Origin: Corynebacterium pseudodiphtheriticum DSM 44287
GTDB lineage: Bacteria; Actinomycetota; Actinomycetes; Mycobacteriales; Mycobacteriaceae
Assembly (NCBI RefSeq): GCF_000688415.1
Contig: NZ_JIAH01000010.1
Coordinates: forward strand, 62,001-126,000
DNA: 64,000 bases
Reading direction: 5' to 3'
A program made the position numbers and the translations under genes. Within the stretch, counting starts at the first letter, position 1. Every line of letters starts with the position of its first letter. This document shows positions 50,646 through 62,093 of the stretch, piece by piece. Below the pieces are notes generated by a model. The model saw nothing but the letters and a program-made list of their open reading frames with translations, was not told the DNA's origin and ran no database searches.

Positions 50646-51107
50646 CTAATTCCGGCGTCCACGCCCGCGGCGGGACGAGCGCGGTTCCCACATCACCACG
50701 GCAGAAGACCGCGGGACGTGCACCAACTCGCCTTTGCTTGCGTTCGCGGGAGCACGGTTTGCTGCGGAGACAGCGCGCAGCTGTCCGCGCAATTCTTCCA
50801 CTTCTGCCGCCAACGCGTCACGCTCTTCGGCGAGCGCATCACGTTGTTCGGTCAGTTCAATGATGGCTTTAATTCCGGCCAAGTTAACGCCATCATCTTG
50901 GGATAATTGCTGGATCTTGCGCAGCATCGCGATGTCACGCTGCGAATACCGGCGCCCACCACCACGGGTGCGCGCGGGTGAGACCAGCCCCATCCGGTCA
51001 TACGTGCGCAGAGTTTGCGCGTGCATGCCGGATAATTCAGCAGCCACGGAGATAACGAAGACCTCGCGATATTCTTCACGGAACTCCTCGTGCGAATCGT
51101 TCGCCAT
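50646..51107 (-). CDS. hspR: HspR heat-shock repressor (MerR family)
   Basis: The 153-residue protein has a MerR-type winged helix (MHAQTLRTYDRMGLVSPARTRGGGRRYSQ, split here as residues about 28-56), then a coiled coil (about 85-115) and a basic RGRGRRN tail. HspR binds HAIR operators with DnaK as co-repressor. As the last gene of the operon it represses, it closes a feedback loop: two HAIR sites lie before dnaK and two before clpB. A strong AGGAGG site precedes the start. Confidence 0.96.
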   Translation of the reverse strand: MANDSHEEFREEYREVFVISVAAELSGMHAQTLRTYDRMGLVSPARTRGGGRRYSQRDIAMLRKIQQLSQDDGVNLAGIKAIIELTEQRDALAEERDALAAEVEELRGQLRAVSAANRAPANASKGELVHVPRSSAVVMWEPRSSRRGRGRRN

Positions 51108-51137
51108 GGTGTTGTCACCTCCTGTGGTCGCTTGTCG

Positions 51138-52328
51138 TTATTTATTCGGGTTCCCGGCCCAACCGGCGCGGGCATCGAAACCGGAATCTTTTTCTGCTTG
51201 TGCGTAGGTGCGCAAGCTGGATTTTGCAGCATCATCCAAATTCGTCGGCACCGTGACCTGTACTTTCACGTGCAAATCACCGTGTTTTCCCGAAGATTTC
51301 GGTATGCCGCGCCCACGAACCCGCAGGGTGCGGCCGTCAGCAGTACCTGCCGGGATTTTCACCCGAACCGGGGCATCCAGGGTCGGCACCGTGATCGTAT
51401 CGCCGAGTGCTAGCTCCGCAAAGGACACTGGCACCGTGATCAGCAGGTCATCGCCTTCGCGGGAAAAGACCTTGTCTTCCCGCACGCTCACGGACACAAA
51501 CAGGTCGCCGGATGGTTTGCCTTGCGGCCCAGCTTCGCCCTGGCCTGCCAAACGCACCTTTTGCCCGTCGACGACACCGGCCGGGATCCGCACGGTAATC
51601 GAACGGGTCCGGTTCACGGTTCCGCTTCCCGAGCAGGTCTCACAGGGGTCGGGGATCTTGGAACCAGTGCCGTCGCAATTCGAGCATGGCTGGGAGAAGC
51701 CGAATGCTCCCCGGTTTTCACTGGTGTAACCGGTGCCGTTGCACTGTCCGCAGGTGGCTTGCTTACCGGATTTTGATCCGGAGCCGTGGCAGGTAGTGCA
51801 CGGCGCGTTGCCCCGCAACTCTAGCGGGATCGTCGTGCCTTTCGCAGCTTCTCGAAAGTCGAGCGTAATGGAGGTCTCGACGTCGGCGCCCCGCGTCGGC
51901 CGAGCTTGGTGCCCACCAGCACCGCCGCGGTTAAAGAGGCCGCCGAAGATGTCACCCAGACCGCCGTCTTCAAATGCTCCTCCAAATCCGCCAGCCCCGG
52001 GCGCCCCTCCCGAGAAGAAGCCGTCTTGGCTTTGCGACGAGCGGCGAAACCCGCCGGGAAAGCCGGCGCCTCCAAACCTGCCGCCCCCGGCACGCAGCAT
52101 CGCTTTGAACTCGTCGTATTCCTTGCGCTTCTTCTCGTCGCCAAGCACGTCGTAGGCAGACGCTGCCGCCTTGAACTTGGCGAGTTTCTGCTCGTCGTCC
52201 GGGTTGGTATCTGGGTGGTTTTCCCGGGCAATTTTACGGTAGGCGCTACGGATTTCAGCTTTTGAGGCATCGGAGGAAACGCCTAGGTCCCCGTAATAAT
52301 CCTTATCGGCCCATTCACTCTGGGACAT
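51138..52328 (-). CDS. dnaJ: DnaJ co-chaperone
   Basis: The 396-residue protein is a type I DnaJ: J domain with NHPDTN (about 36-41), Gly/Phe-rich linker (about 85-135) and four CxxCxGxG zinc repeats ([32 protein letters not shown]) at about residues 178-235. It stimulates DnaK ATPase and delivers substrates. GGAGGGG lies upstream of the start and 30 bp separate it from hspR. Confidence 0.97.
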   Translation of the reverse strand: MSQSEWADKDYYGDLGVSSDASKAEIRSAYRKIARENHPDTNPDDEQKLAKFKAAASAYDVLGDEKKRKEYDEFKAMLRAGGGRFGGAGFPGGFRRSSQSQDGFFSGGAPGAGGFGGAFEDGGLGDIFGGLFNRGGAGGHQARPTRGADVETSITLDFREAAKGTTIPLELRGNAPCTTCHGSGSKSGKQATCGQCNGTGYTSENRGAFGFSQPCSNCDGTGSKIPDPCETCSGSGTVNRTRSITVRIPAGVVDGQKVRLAGQGEAGPQGKPSGDLFVSVSVREDKVFSREGDDLLITVPVSFAELALGDTITVPTLDAPVRVKIPAGTADGRTLRVRGRGIPKSSGKHGDLHVKVQVTVPTNLDDAAKSSLRTYAQAEKDSGFDARAGWAGNPNK

Positions 52329-52353
52329 GGTTCGTCCCCTCCTTCCTCATTGT

Positions 52354-53076
52354 TTACTGATTGTCGTCTGCCTGCGCGGACTCGTCCGCACTAGACTGTG
52401 CGCCTTCTGGATCAGCGATGATCACCATGGCGTTGCGCACTAGGCGGTCTCCCACCTTGTAGCCCTTACGCAGAACCGTGCCGACGACTTGTTCGCCACC
52501 GCTGGAGAGATCCTGCACAGCCTCGTGGATCTCCGGGTCAAAAGCCTCACCTGGTTCGCCGAAGGTCACCAGGTTCTGGCCCTTCAAGGTTTCGCGGAAT
52601 TTAGATCCGAATTTCTCCAGTGGGGATCCTTTTTCCAGGTCACCGTGTTGCTTGGCCAGTTCCAGATCATCCAGGATTGGCAGCAGTGCGGACAGTACCG
52701 AAGCCTTCGCGGACTCAGAAACGCTCTGGCGCTCCCGGTCGCTGCGGCGGCGGTAGTTGGTATATTCCGCATTCAGCCGCTTGAGGTCATCAGTGCGTTC
52801 GTCCAACTCTCGCTGCAGTGCCTGTTCAGGAGTTTCGGCTTCTGCTGCTTCGTCTTCAGCAGTGCTGATTGGCTCTTCGACTTCATCAACCTCTGGTTCC
52901 ACAGCGACGTCATCGGCCAGACCTTCCGCACCGGCTCCGCCGGATGGCTGCCCAGTTTCTTGCTGGGTTGCCTCGGCGGCATCCGCGGCGGCTTCTGCCT
53001 GTGCGGCAGAGGTAGCCTCCGGGTCGGTCGCGTCCGGGGAACCGGGGTTATCCGGCATCTCGTCCCGGTTGCTCAT
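52354..53076 (-). CDS. grpE: GrpE nucleotide exchange factor
   Basis: The 240-residue protein has a long acidic, low-complexity N-terminus (about 1-75), a coiled coil (about 80-130) and the C-terminal GrpE beta domain that opens DnaK for ADP release (VGTVLRKGYKVGDRLVRNAMV). The start codon directly follows the dnaK stop, so translation is coupled. Confidence 0.96.
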   Translation of the reverse strand: MSNRDEMPDNPGSPDATDPEATSAAQAEAAADAAEATQQETGQPSGGAGAEGLADDVAVEPEVDEVEEPISTAEDEAAEAETPEQALQRELDERTDDLKRLNAEYTNYRRRSDRERQSVSESAKASVLSALLPILDDLELAKQHGDLEKGSPLEKFGSKFRETLKGQNLVTFGEPGEAFDPEIHEAVQDLSSGGEQVVGTVLRKGYKVGDRLVRNAMVIIADPEGAQSSADESAQADDNQ

Positions 53077-54939
<1,863 letters not shown>

Positions 54940-54993
54940 TACTGAATTCTCCTTAGTGCGAATTGTGCGTTCGAATTACTTGAAATTACTGAA

Positions 54994-55014
54994 CTTGATT
55001 GCCAGTGACTCAAC
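54994..55014 (-). promoter_or_regulatory. HAIR operator (HspR) downstream of the dnaK start site
   Basis: CTTGATT-N7-ACTCAAC has two mismatches to CTTGAGT-N7-ACTCAAG with exact spacing. It lies just after the predicted transcription start. Confidence 0.7.
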
Positions 55015-55024
55015 TACAAGCGAG

Positions 55025-55054
55025 ACTGTAGCAGACGGTTTTCCGTCATGCCAA
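55025..55054 (-). promoter_or_regulatory. Vegetative promoter of dnaK
   Basis: TTGGCA (55054-55049), an 18-nt spacer and TACAGT (55030-55025). The spacer contains a perfect GACGG-N4-CCGTC palindrome (55034-55047). The promoter is flanked by the two HAIR sites. Confidence 0.65.
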
Positions 55055-55058
55055 TTTT

Positions 55059-55079
55059 CTTGAGTCAACCTCACTCATA
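55059..55079 (-). promoter_or_regulatory. HAIR operator (HspR) upstream of the dnaK -35
   Basis: CTTGAGT-N7-ACTCATA has a perfect left arm and two mismatches at the end of the right arm. A further ACTCAAG half-site lies at 55096-55102. Confidence 0.75.
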
Positions 55080-55373
55080 TTTCATAACTAACCGCACTCA
55101 AGGTTTATTCCCGTCAGGAGAAAAGTCGCTAAAACCTGCACCACAAGGACGCAAAAACCGCGTCGAAACCCAGAAAAAAGGGTGAAAAATCACACGTTTC
55201 TAAAATTCCCATCACAGTCAGAAGTGTGAGTAGAGTAGCCGATAGGTGGCATATCTAAATGCCATATTTTCTGAGCATTAACGCTTCTCAAATACGCACG
55301 AGCGCCCGAAGTCAGCCTGATTTCTTGGCGCTTCTGGGGCCGATTGAGACTCAACACCTGAGAAGGATAAATA
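55080..55373. other. Intergenic region and putA leader
   Basis: The stretch between dnaK and putA has no gene. TAGAGT (about 55228-55233) is a possible putA -10. A small hairpin TGGCAT-N6-ATGCCA near 55247-55264 lies in the predicted putA leader of over 100 nt. TCACA and TGTGA motifs near 55215-55228 point outward and do not make a GlxR site. Confidence 0.4.
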
Positions 55374-58300
55374 ATGACAGCTAACAAGACTGCTTATACT
55401 CCCCCACAAGACAGCCAAGACGTCGAGGCTTGCGTCGACGCTGCAGTAGAGCGCGCGCATGAGTGGCTGAAGGTCACCAAGGGCGAATCCTCGCGTTCCA
55501 CTGAGCAGCTCGCAGACATGGTGCGTGACCCGGATGGTGTCAGCTTCACCATGGACTTCGTCGACCGCGTCATGCGCCCAGAAGACAATAAGGTAGCCGC
55601 AGAAGCACTGGCTGAGCTGGCAGAATCCCCAGAATTCCTGAGCAAGATCGACGCCCTCATGGTCGGCGCCGGCGGCTTTTTCGGCCCAATCCTGCCTAAC
55701 CTGGTTATGCCGGTCGCTCGTCGCCGCATGCGCCAGATGGTCGGCCACCTGGTGTTGGATGCAGAGTCCGACGCCCTGAACAAGATGCTGGACGACGCAG
55801 CTGAGCGCGGCCAGGATCTGAACCTGAACCTGCTGGGCGAAGCCGTACTGGGTGAAGAAGAAGCCAAGTCCCGTTTTGACCGCACCATGGAATTGGTACG
55901 CAACCCACGCGTTACCTACGTTTCGGTCAAGGCTTCTTCGCTGTGTGCCCAGCTGAACCACTGGGATCACGATGGTTCCGTGGAGCGATTGAAGGACCGT
56001 CTGCGTCCGATGTACCGCGAGGCCATTAGCCGCAAGCCGCAGGTCTTCATCAACCTGGACATGGAGGAATACCACGACCTCCACCTGACCATCCGCTTGT
56101 TCAAGGAACTCCTTTCCGAAGACGAGTTCAAAAACCTGGAGGCTGGCATCGTCGTCCAGGCATACTTGCCGGATGCTTTCGAAGCTTTGCAGGAACTTGC
56201 AGAATTCGCAGTTGAGCGCGTGAAAAACGGTGGTGCTCCGATCAAGGTGCGCATCGTCAAAGGCGCCAACCTGTCGCTGGAGCGCGTTGAGTCCGAGGTA
56301 CACGGCTGGCCACTGGCCCCTTACCTGTCCAAGGCAGAAGTCGATGCCAACTACATCCGTCTGCTGGACTACATCCTGCGTGAGGAATATGCCGACGCCA
56401 TCCGCATTGGTGTCGCTTCCCACAACCTATTCACCATGGGCTTGGCCGTAGAACTAGCCGAGAAGCGTGGCGTATCCCGCCAGATCGATGCCGAGATGCT
56501 GGCTGGCATGTCCCCAGCACAGGCCAAGGCTGTCCACGACGTCGTCGGTCGCCAGATCCTGTACACCCCAGTTGTGCACATGAAAGACTTCGACGTTGCC
56601 GTGTCTTACCTGGTGCGTCGTCTGGAAGAAAACGCCGAATCGCAGAACTTCCTCTATGCTCTGTTCGCGCCGGACGAAGCCAGCGACAAGGGCAAAACCC
56701 CAATGCAAGATCAGCAGGAACGCTTCCATGCCTCCGTGCGTGATCGTTGGAAGACCTTCGCTGGCCAGCGTCGTCAGCAGGACCGCAACAATGAAACCGG
56801 CCGCCAAACCCCGAACACTGGCCGTTTCATCAACGAGCCAGACACCGACCCATCTCTGCGCGCGAACCGCGAATGGGCTTTGGAAGCTTTGGCGTCCAAC
56901 CCAGGCGAGCACGGCGTCAAGTCCGTCACCGAAACCTCCGAGGTTGATGAGGCCATCAACACCGCAGTGGGTCTTGCCGACGACTGGGCAGCCCTATCCG
57001 GCGCTGAGCGCTGCGAGGTCCTGAACTCCGTCGGCGATGAGCTGGCAAAAGCCCGTGGCAAGCTGATTTCCGTCGCTGCGTGGGAAGCTGGCAAGGCCGT
57101 CGATCAGACGGACCCAGAAATCTCTGAGGCCATCGACTTCGCTACGTACTACGGCCAGCAGGCTATCGCGCTGGATCGCACCCAGTCGGTATTCACCCCG
57201 AACAAGCTGACCGTCATCGTTCCGCCATGGAACTTCCCAATCGCGATCCCAGTCGGCGGTATTACCGCTGCTCTGGCTGCTGGTTCCGCGGTCATCATCA
57301 AGCCTGCTCCGCAGGTAGTGCACTGTGCAAAGGTCGCCGTCGACGCCGTGCGCGCCGGCCTGGAAGCCGCTGGCCAGAACCCTGACCTGGTACAGCTGGT
57401 CAACGCCGACGAGGGCGAAGCTGGTAAGCACCTGATCTCGAACGACAAGACGGATGCTGTCGTTTTGACCGGCGCCTCCGATACCGGTGCGCTGTTCCGT
57501 TCCTGGAAGCCGGAGATGAACATCTACGCCGAGACTTCCGGTAAGAACGCCATGATCATTACCCCGGCCTGCGACCCAGACTTGGCTGTACAAGATCTCT
57601 ACAAGTCCGCCTTCGGTCACTCCGGTCAGAAGTGCTCGGCATCCTCGCTGGCGATCCTGGTTGGTTCGTTGAAGGATTCCGACCGCGTTAAGAACCAGCT
57701 GGTCGACGCCGTCAAGACTCTGAAGCCAGGCTTCGGCACTGACATCTCCGTCACCATGAACGGTCTGGTCGAAGAGCCAACCGAGAAGCTCTACCGCGGC
57801 CTGACCTACTTGGAGCCTGGTGAGAAGTGGCTGCTGAAACCAGAGAAGCTGAACGAAGAAGGCACCCTGTGGTCGCCTGGTATCCGGGACAACGTGCAGC
57901 CAGGTTCCTGGTACCACCAGAACGAGTGCTTCGGTCCAGTCCTGGGCATCATGTACGCCGAGACCCTGGAAGAAGCCATCGAATGGCAGAACTCCACTGG
58001 CTATGGCCTGACCGGCGGCATCCACTCGCTGAACGACGACGAAGTCGAGTACTGGATGGAAAACGTCGAGGTTGGTAACGCTTATGTCAACCGCGGCATC
58101 ACCGGCGCTATCGTGCAGCGTCAGTCCTTCGGTGGTTGGAAGAACTCCGTGCTGGGACCTGGCGCGAAGGCTGGTGGACCAAACTACGTTCGTCAGTTCG
58201 GTACCTGGTCCGAGGGCAAGCTGGAACACCACAAGGTGGAAATCTCCCCACGAATCACCCGTCTGCTCAAGGACCTGTCCGAGCGCTTGGACTCCCAGCT

Positions 58301-58829
58301 GTCTGACGACGACATCAACTGGCTGTGGCGCGCTGCCGAGCTGGATGCCAAGAACTGGCACAACGAGTTCGGCCGCTCCAACGACTACACCGGTCTGGTA
58401 TCGGAGGCCAATATCTTCCGCTACCGCCCATTCTGGGAGCGCCTGCGCGTGCGCGTCGGCAAGGGCTACAAGCCACGCGAGGTAGCACGCCAGATCCTGG
58501 CTTCCGAGATCACCGGCGTGAAGCTGAACATGTCTGCAACCCGCGAGATCGCCGAAGAGCTGCAAGACATGGGCTTCGAATGCCAGGTCGCTAACACCAA
58601 TGAGTTCGCTGCTGAGCTCGGCGGTGTGCCATCGACCCGCGTGCGTGCTATCGGTGAGGTAGAGCCAGAGGCTTACCGTGCGGCCGTGAAGTCCGAGTCG
58701 GTCATCATTGACTGGGAAGTTCTTGCCGACGGCCGTCGCGAGCTGCTTCCTTACCTGCTGGAGCAGGCTGTGTCTGTGACGATGCACCGCTTCGGCATCG
58801 TCCGCCCAACCGGCCACATCCAGCGTTAA
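55374..58829 (+). CDS. putA: Bifunctional proline dehydrogenase / P5C dehydrogenase
   Basis: The 1151-residue protein is close to C. glutamicum PutA in length. The FAD-dependent proline dehydrogenase barrel covers about residues 60-470 (VSVKASSLCAQLNHWD; VRIVKGANLSLERVE). The P5C dehydrogenase domain follows (about 520-1000) with PPWNFPIAIPVGGI and catalytic C754 in HSGQKCSASS. It lacks the N-terminal DNA-binding ribbon-helix-helix of enterobacterial PutA, so it is not its own repressor. It converts proline to glutamate in two steps. AGAAGGA precedes the ATG, and a strong terminator follows. Confidence 0.97.
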   Translation: MTANKTAYTPPQDSQDVEACVDAAVERAHEWLKVTKGESSRSTEQLADMVRDPDGVSFTMDFVDRVMRPEDNKVAAEALAELAESPEFLSKIDALMVGAGGFFGPILPNLVMPVARRRMRQMVGHLVLDAESDALNKMLDDAAERGQDLNLNLLGEAVLGEEEAKSRFDRTMELVRNPRVTYVSVKASSLCAQLNHWDHDGSVERLKDRLRPMYREAISRKPQVFINLDMEEYHDLHLTIRLFKELLSEDEFKNLEAGIVVQAYLPDAFEALQELAEFAVERVKNGGAPIKVRIVKGANLSLERVESEVHGWPLAPYLSKAEVDANYIRLLDYILREEYADAIRIGVASHNLFTMGLAVELAEKRGVSRQIDAEMLAGMSPAQAKAVHDVVGRQILYTPVVHMKDFDVAVSYLVRRLEENAESQNFLYALFAPDEASDKGKTPMQDQQERFHASVRDRWKTFAGQRRQQDRNNETGRQTPNTGRFINEPDTDPSLRANREWALEALASNPGEHGVKSVTETSEVDEAINTAVGLADDWAALSGAERCEVLNSVGDELAKARGKLISVAAWEAGKAVDQTDPEISEAIDFATYYGQQAIALDRTQSVFTPNKLTVIVPPWNFPIAIPVGGITAALAAGSAVIIKPAPQVVHCAKVAVDAVRAGLEAAGQNPDLVQLVNADEGEAGKHLISNDKTDAVVLTGASDTGALFRSWKPEMNIYAETSGKNAMIITPACDPDLAVQDLYKSAFGHSGQKCSASSLAILVGSLKDSDRVKNQLVDAVKTLKPGFGTDISVTMNGLVEEPTEKLYRGLTYLEPGEKWLLKPEKLNEEGTLWSPGIRDNVQPGSWYHQNECFGPVLGIMYAETLEEAIEWQNSTGYGLTGGIHSLNDDEVEYWMENVEVGNAYVNRGITGAIVQRQSFGGWKNSVLGPGAKAGGPNYVRQFGTWSEGKLEHHKVEISPRITRLLKDLSERLDSQLSDDDINWLWRAAELDAKNWHNEFGRSNDYTGLVSEANIFRYRPFWERLRVRVGKGYKPREVARQILASEITGVKLNMSATREIAEELQDMGFECQVANTNEFAAELGGVPSTRVRAIGEVEPEAYRAAVKSESVIIDWEVLADGRRELLPYLLEQAVSVTMHRFGIVRPTGHIQR

Positions 58830-58862
58830 GTTCACGCGCTAAGTTAGCTGCGTAGACTTCGC

Positions 58863-58891
58863 AACGCCCCGGTACCCTCCGGGGCGTTTTT
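58863..58891 (+). terminator. Rho-independent terminator of putA
   Basis: A perfect 10-bp G+C-rich stem (58863-58872 with 58879-58888) with a 6-nt loop is followed by TTTTTGTTT. Confidence 0.92.
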
Positions 58892-58907
58892 GTTTGCCCT
58901 AGTAAGT

Positions 58908-58913
58908 TATAGT
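58908..58913 (+). promoter_or_regulatory. -10 element of a leaderless promoter (AI-2E transporter)
   Basis: TATAGT ends exactly 7 nt before the GTG start at 58921. Confidence 0.65.
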
Positions 58914-58920
58914 CAACGTT

Positions 58921-60300
58921 GTGACTAACCACGATGACGCTTCTGCCAGTGCCAGCAGCGAAGGCCAACCAGCCGAAATGGCATCACGCCCTGCCAGCCC
59001 GGCCAACCAAATCACCGCGAATGATGGCGCGGCACCGGAGCCCGGGCTGAGCAATATTACGCCAGACCGGAAAACCCCTGTGATAGTCGAGGATGTAGAC
59101 CGCTCTGTCATTTGGGCACGTGATGGGAAAACTATGGCGGCATGGGCATGGCGGATGATTATCTCTATCGCTGCCCTGGCGCTGGCTCTGGTCATCGTGT
59201 ACTTCGCCTGGCGAGCGATCCTTCCCGCGATTCTGGCAGTTTTGGTGACGTCCTTGCTGGCACCAGTGGCGAAGCTGCTGAAGGCGGCGAAGTTTCCGCC
59301 TGCAATAGCCGCTTTAACCACGTTATTGGGTTCTATCGGTGCAGTCGTCGGAATTTTTGCCGCGATGGGCCCGACCATCCGTTCCCAGGGCTCTGCGCTG
59401 GTCAATGAGGCGGAAAATGGCGCGCGCGAACTGCTGTCCATGACGGACCGGCTGCCATTTGAGGTAGACGTCAGCAAGGTTTCGGAATTTTCCGATAGCA
59501 TTGTGAAATTCTTGCGCAATCAGTCTGGCACTATCGCTTCGGGCCTGGTCTCGGGCGTCTCGGTGGCCGGCACGCTGGTAATCACCATCGTGATCATGTT
59601 TGTACTGACGTTCTTTTTCCTCAAAGACGGTTCGAAGTTCCTGCCGTGGCTGCGCCAATACACCGGCCACGATATCGGCTGGCATGCCACGGAGTTACTG
59701 ACCCGCGTCTGGAATACCCTCGCAGGTTTCCTCCGCACCCAGGCGGTGGTTTCGTTCGTCGATGCCATCTTCATCGGTTTGGGCTTGTGGATCCTGAATG
59801 TGCCACTGGCATTTGTATTAGCGACAATTACATTCTTCGCTGGCTTCATCCCCATCATCGGCGCTATTACTGCCGGTACCTTAGCCGTCATAATCGCACT
59901 GGTGTCCAATGGTTTGACCAATGCTCTGCTGGTTTTGGGCTTGATTATTTTGGTGCAGCAGCTGGAAAGCAATATTTTGCAGCCAGTACTGCAGTCGCGT
60001 TCGATGGGGCTGCACGCCGCAATCGTGTTGCTGTCTATCACTTTGGGTTCTGCTCTAGCTGGCATTATTGGTGCGTTCTTGGCAGTGCCAATTGCCGCTA
60101 CCGTCGCGGTGATTATGCGTTACCACTCGGAGATGGTGGGGCTGCGCGCCGGTGACCTGACCATCGACGACATTGAAATTGCCTCGAGTGAGGACGACGA
60201 GGATGCGAAGTCGTCGCTATCTGCCTTTGTCAAAGTGAAACAAGCGCTCACGGATATGGTTACTCGTGCGCGCAAGACCCGCCAAGCAACCAACAACTAG
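58921..60300 (+). CDS. AI-2E family transporter (TqsA/PerM-like)
   Basis: The 459-residue membrane protein starts at GTG 58921. A disordered N-terminus of about 60 residues leads to eight TM helices, with the family hallmark of a Gly/Pro motif near FIPIIGAITAG (about 310-320) and LQSRSMGLHAAIVLLSI in the last third. Members are putative exporters or antiporters; several are Na+/H+ antiporters rather than signal transporters, so no substrate is claimed. Confidence 0.88.
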   Translation: MTNHDDASASASSEGQPAEMASRPASPANQITANDGAAPEPGLSNITPDRKTPVIVEDVDRSVIWARDGKTMAAWAWRMIISIAALALALVIVYFAWRAILPAILAVLVTSLLAPVAKLLKAAKFPPAIAALTTLLGSIGAVVGIFAAMGPTIRSQGSALVNEAENGARELLSMTDRLPFEVDVSKVSEFSDSIVKFLRNQSGTIASGLVSGVSVAGTLVITIVIMFVLTFFFLKDGSKFLPWLRQYTGHDIGWHATELLTRVWNTLAGFLRTQAVVSFVDAIFIGLGLWILNVPLAFVLATITFFAGFIPIIGAITAGTLAVIIALVSNGLTNALLVLGLIILVQQLESNILQPVLQSRSMGLHAAIVLLSITLGSALAGIIGAFLAVPIAATVAVIMRYHSEMVGLRAGDLTIDDIEIASSEDDEDAKSSLSAFVKVKQALTDMVTRARKTRQATNN

Positions 60301-60312
60301 CCACTAAGCAGT

Positions 60313-60318
60313 TAAGCT
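60313..60318 (+). promoter_or_regulatory. -10 element of a leaderless promoter (nucleoside hydrolase)
   Basis: TAAGCT ends 7 nt before ATG 60326, with no ribosome-binding site between. Confidence 0.55.
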
Positions 60319-60325
60319 CGGCACC

Positions 60326-61393
60326 ATGACAACTCATGCATCTCGTTCTGGCCTGCCGACGATTCTCCTCGACTGCGATCCTGGTATCGATGATGCCTAC
60401 GCGCTGTTTTATCTGTCTGCACTGCACCATGCACGCGAAATCAATCTGGTCGGGGTGACCACCACCGCCGGAAACACAACGGTAGAAAACACTGCCCGTA
60501 ATGCCGCGTGGGTGCTTGGCCACTGCACGCCCACTGCACCTCGGGGTGCGCCAGCAGGTGCAACGTCAATGCATGCGGCCGCAATCTCCCTAGTCCCTGT
60601 TGCTATGGGCCATCCCACCCCGCTGAAGGTCGAGCTAGAGACCACCCCGGAAACCCACGGCCTGACCGGTTTGGGTTATGCCACCAGCACCTGGCCGGGG
60701 ACCGCGGACAGTGATACTCCTGGCCACGGGGTGCGCTTGGGCTCACAGTGGCAGGAAGTCTGGGAGCATGCGCTACGTACGCATGACGACGTCCACCTGG
60801 TCGTTACCGGCCCTGCCACCAATGCCGCAATATTTGCGCAGGAGCACCCAGAGCTGTTCGCGAGGTTTTCTGCCATCACGGTGATGGGTGGTTCTCTTAA
60901 TTATCCCGGTAATACGACCCCGACTGCCGAGTGGAATTTCTGGGTCGACCCCCACGCGGCACAAAAGTTATTCGAGGTTGCCCCCGTCCCGGTCACCCTG
61001 TGTTCCTTGGGCGTTACCGAGCAGATGCTGCTCACCCCGGCACGGCTGCGGGAGCTACAAAATCAGATGCCCGGCACCACGTGGTCTGGACTGTTTGAAG
61101 AAATCACACGGTTTTATTTTGAATTTCACGATGGCGTCGGCGAAGGCTACCAGGCACAGATTCATGATTTGCTCACGGTCATGATCGCTGTGGGTGCAGT
61201 AGATACCATCAGCACGAAAACGCGCGTGGCTGTCGAGGCGGAATCCGAGCTGTTCCGTGGCACCAGCGTCGCGGATTTTAAAAACCATTGGGGCCGGGAT
61301 CCCAACGCTCGAGTGATCCGTGAGGCAGATATTTCGGCTGCTTTCGCCGAGCTTAACCGTGCCGCACGACTGGCCGCGGGTTACCTGCGCTAG
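60326..61393 (+). CDS. Nucleoside hydrolase (IunH/RihA type)
   Basis: The 355-residue protein has the calcium-binding DCDPGIDD motif at residues 16-23, then GVTTTAGNTTVENTARNA and a central VTGPATNAA. These mark inosine-uridine preferring N-ribohydrolases that split nucleosides to base and ribose. An 18-residue T/A/G-rich loop insert is present near 70-85. The nearby ECF transporter may import a related compound, but the promoters are separate. Confidence 0.92.
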   Translation: MTTHASRSGLPTILLDCDPGIDDAYALFYLSALHHAREINLVGVTTTAGNTTVENTARNAAWVLGHCTPTAPRGAPAGATSMHAAAISLVPVAMGHPTPLKVELETTPETHGLTGLGYATSTWPGTADSDTPGHGVRLGSQWQEVWEHALRTHDDVHLVVTGPATNAAIFAQEHPELFARFSAITVMGGSLNYPGNTTPTAEWNFWVDPHAAQKLFEVAPVPVTLCSLGVTEQMLLTPARLRELQNQMPGTTWSGLFEEITRFYFEFHDGVGEGYQAQIHDLLTVMIAVGAVDTISTKTRVAVEAESELFRGTSVADFKNHWGRDPNARVIREADISAAFAELNRAARLAAGYLR

Positions 61394-61517
61394 CGGCACG
61401 GGGAATTCGCTATAGGGGGGCGCAACCCCTGACGCCCGGAACCACGCCGGCCGAACCCTGCCGACCAGCATAAATAAGCTCACCAAGTTCACTGCTGCCG
61501 CAGTCCACAACGTGCTC

Positions 61518-61523
61518 TACACT
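61518..61523 (+). promoter_or_regulatory. -10 element of a leaderless promoter (TM2 protein)
   Basis: TACACT ends exactly 7 nt before ATG 61531. Confidence 0.6.
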
Positions 61524-61530
61524 TGGTTGC

Positions 61531-62064
61531 ATGAACTCGCAGGATCACGGCCACAACGAGCACGGATACAACAAATACAGCGCCTACGATAACGACGGGC
61601 TGCCGAAGCAGGATTATTCGAAATACTCGAACAATTCCGGTTATTCTTTCGATACTACTAACAATGCTGGGAGCTATGCTGGGGACTATTCCGCGCATGA
61701 TGCTGGACAGTACAGCCCTGCACAGCACAACAACTATGGCTACCAAGGCCAAGGTATGCAGCAGAATATCCAGTATGGTGATCCGCAGCTGCCGTACCCT
61801 GGGTACAAGCAAAAATCTATGTTGTTGTCCGCGCTTTTGGCCTTTTTCTTAGGCACGCTCGGCGTACACAATTTCTACCTGGGTAATAAGCAAAAGGGTA
61901 TTATCCAGTTGGTGATGCTCGTGATGGGCTATGCAACAGCAATTATTTTGATCGGCATCCCGGTGCTCTTGGCTCTGCATCTCTGGGTGTTCGTGGAGTT
62001 TATTCTCATTCTGACCCGCAGCGGTGGCTACGGCACTGATAATAATGGCGTGCCGCTGGACTAG
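61531..62064 (+). CDS. TM2 domain protein
   Basis: The 177-residue protein has a disordered N-terminus (1-88) rich in Y, N, G, Q and S. It is followed by a TM2 domain of two helices with LAFFLGTLGVHNFYLGNKQKG between the start of helix 1 and the loop, and RSGGYGTDNNGVPLD at the end. The function of TM2 proteins is not established. The prion-like tail is long compared with other bacterial TM2 proteins. Confidence 0.88.
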   Translation: MNSQDHGHNEHGYNKYSAYDNDGLPKQDYSKYSNNSGYSFDTTNNAGSYAGDYSAHDAGQYSPAQHNNYGYQGQGMQQNIQYGDPQLPYPGYKQKSMLLSALLAFFLGTLGVHNFYLGNKQKGIIQLVMLVMGYATAIILIGIPVLLALHLWVFVEFILILTRSGGYGTDNNGVPLD

Positions 62065-62093
62065 TTCTCGCTAGGAACCGCTACACTGTTGCA

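Noticed and set aside
55205..55235. GlxR (TGTGA-N6-TCACA) site before putA
   Set aside because: The TCACA and TGTGA halves are in the outward orientation with the wrong spacing.
56994..58835. 613-residue minus-strand ORF antisense to putA, and a 381-residue one at 55278-56423
   Set aside because: Both lie wholly opposite a clear PutA coding frame. Long antisense frames are common in G+C-rich genes, and the products have no recognisable domain or ribosome-binding site.
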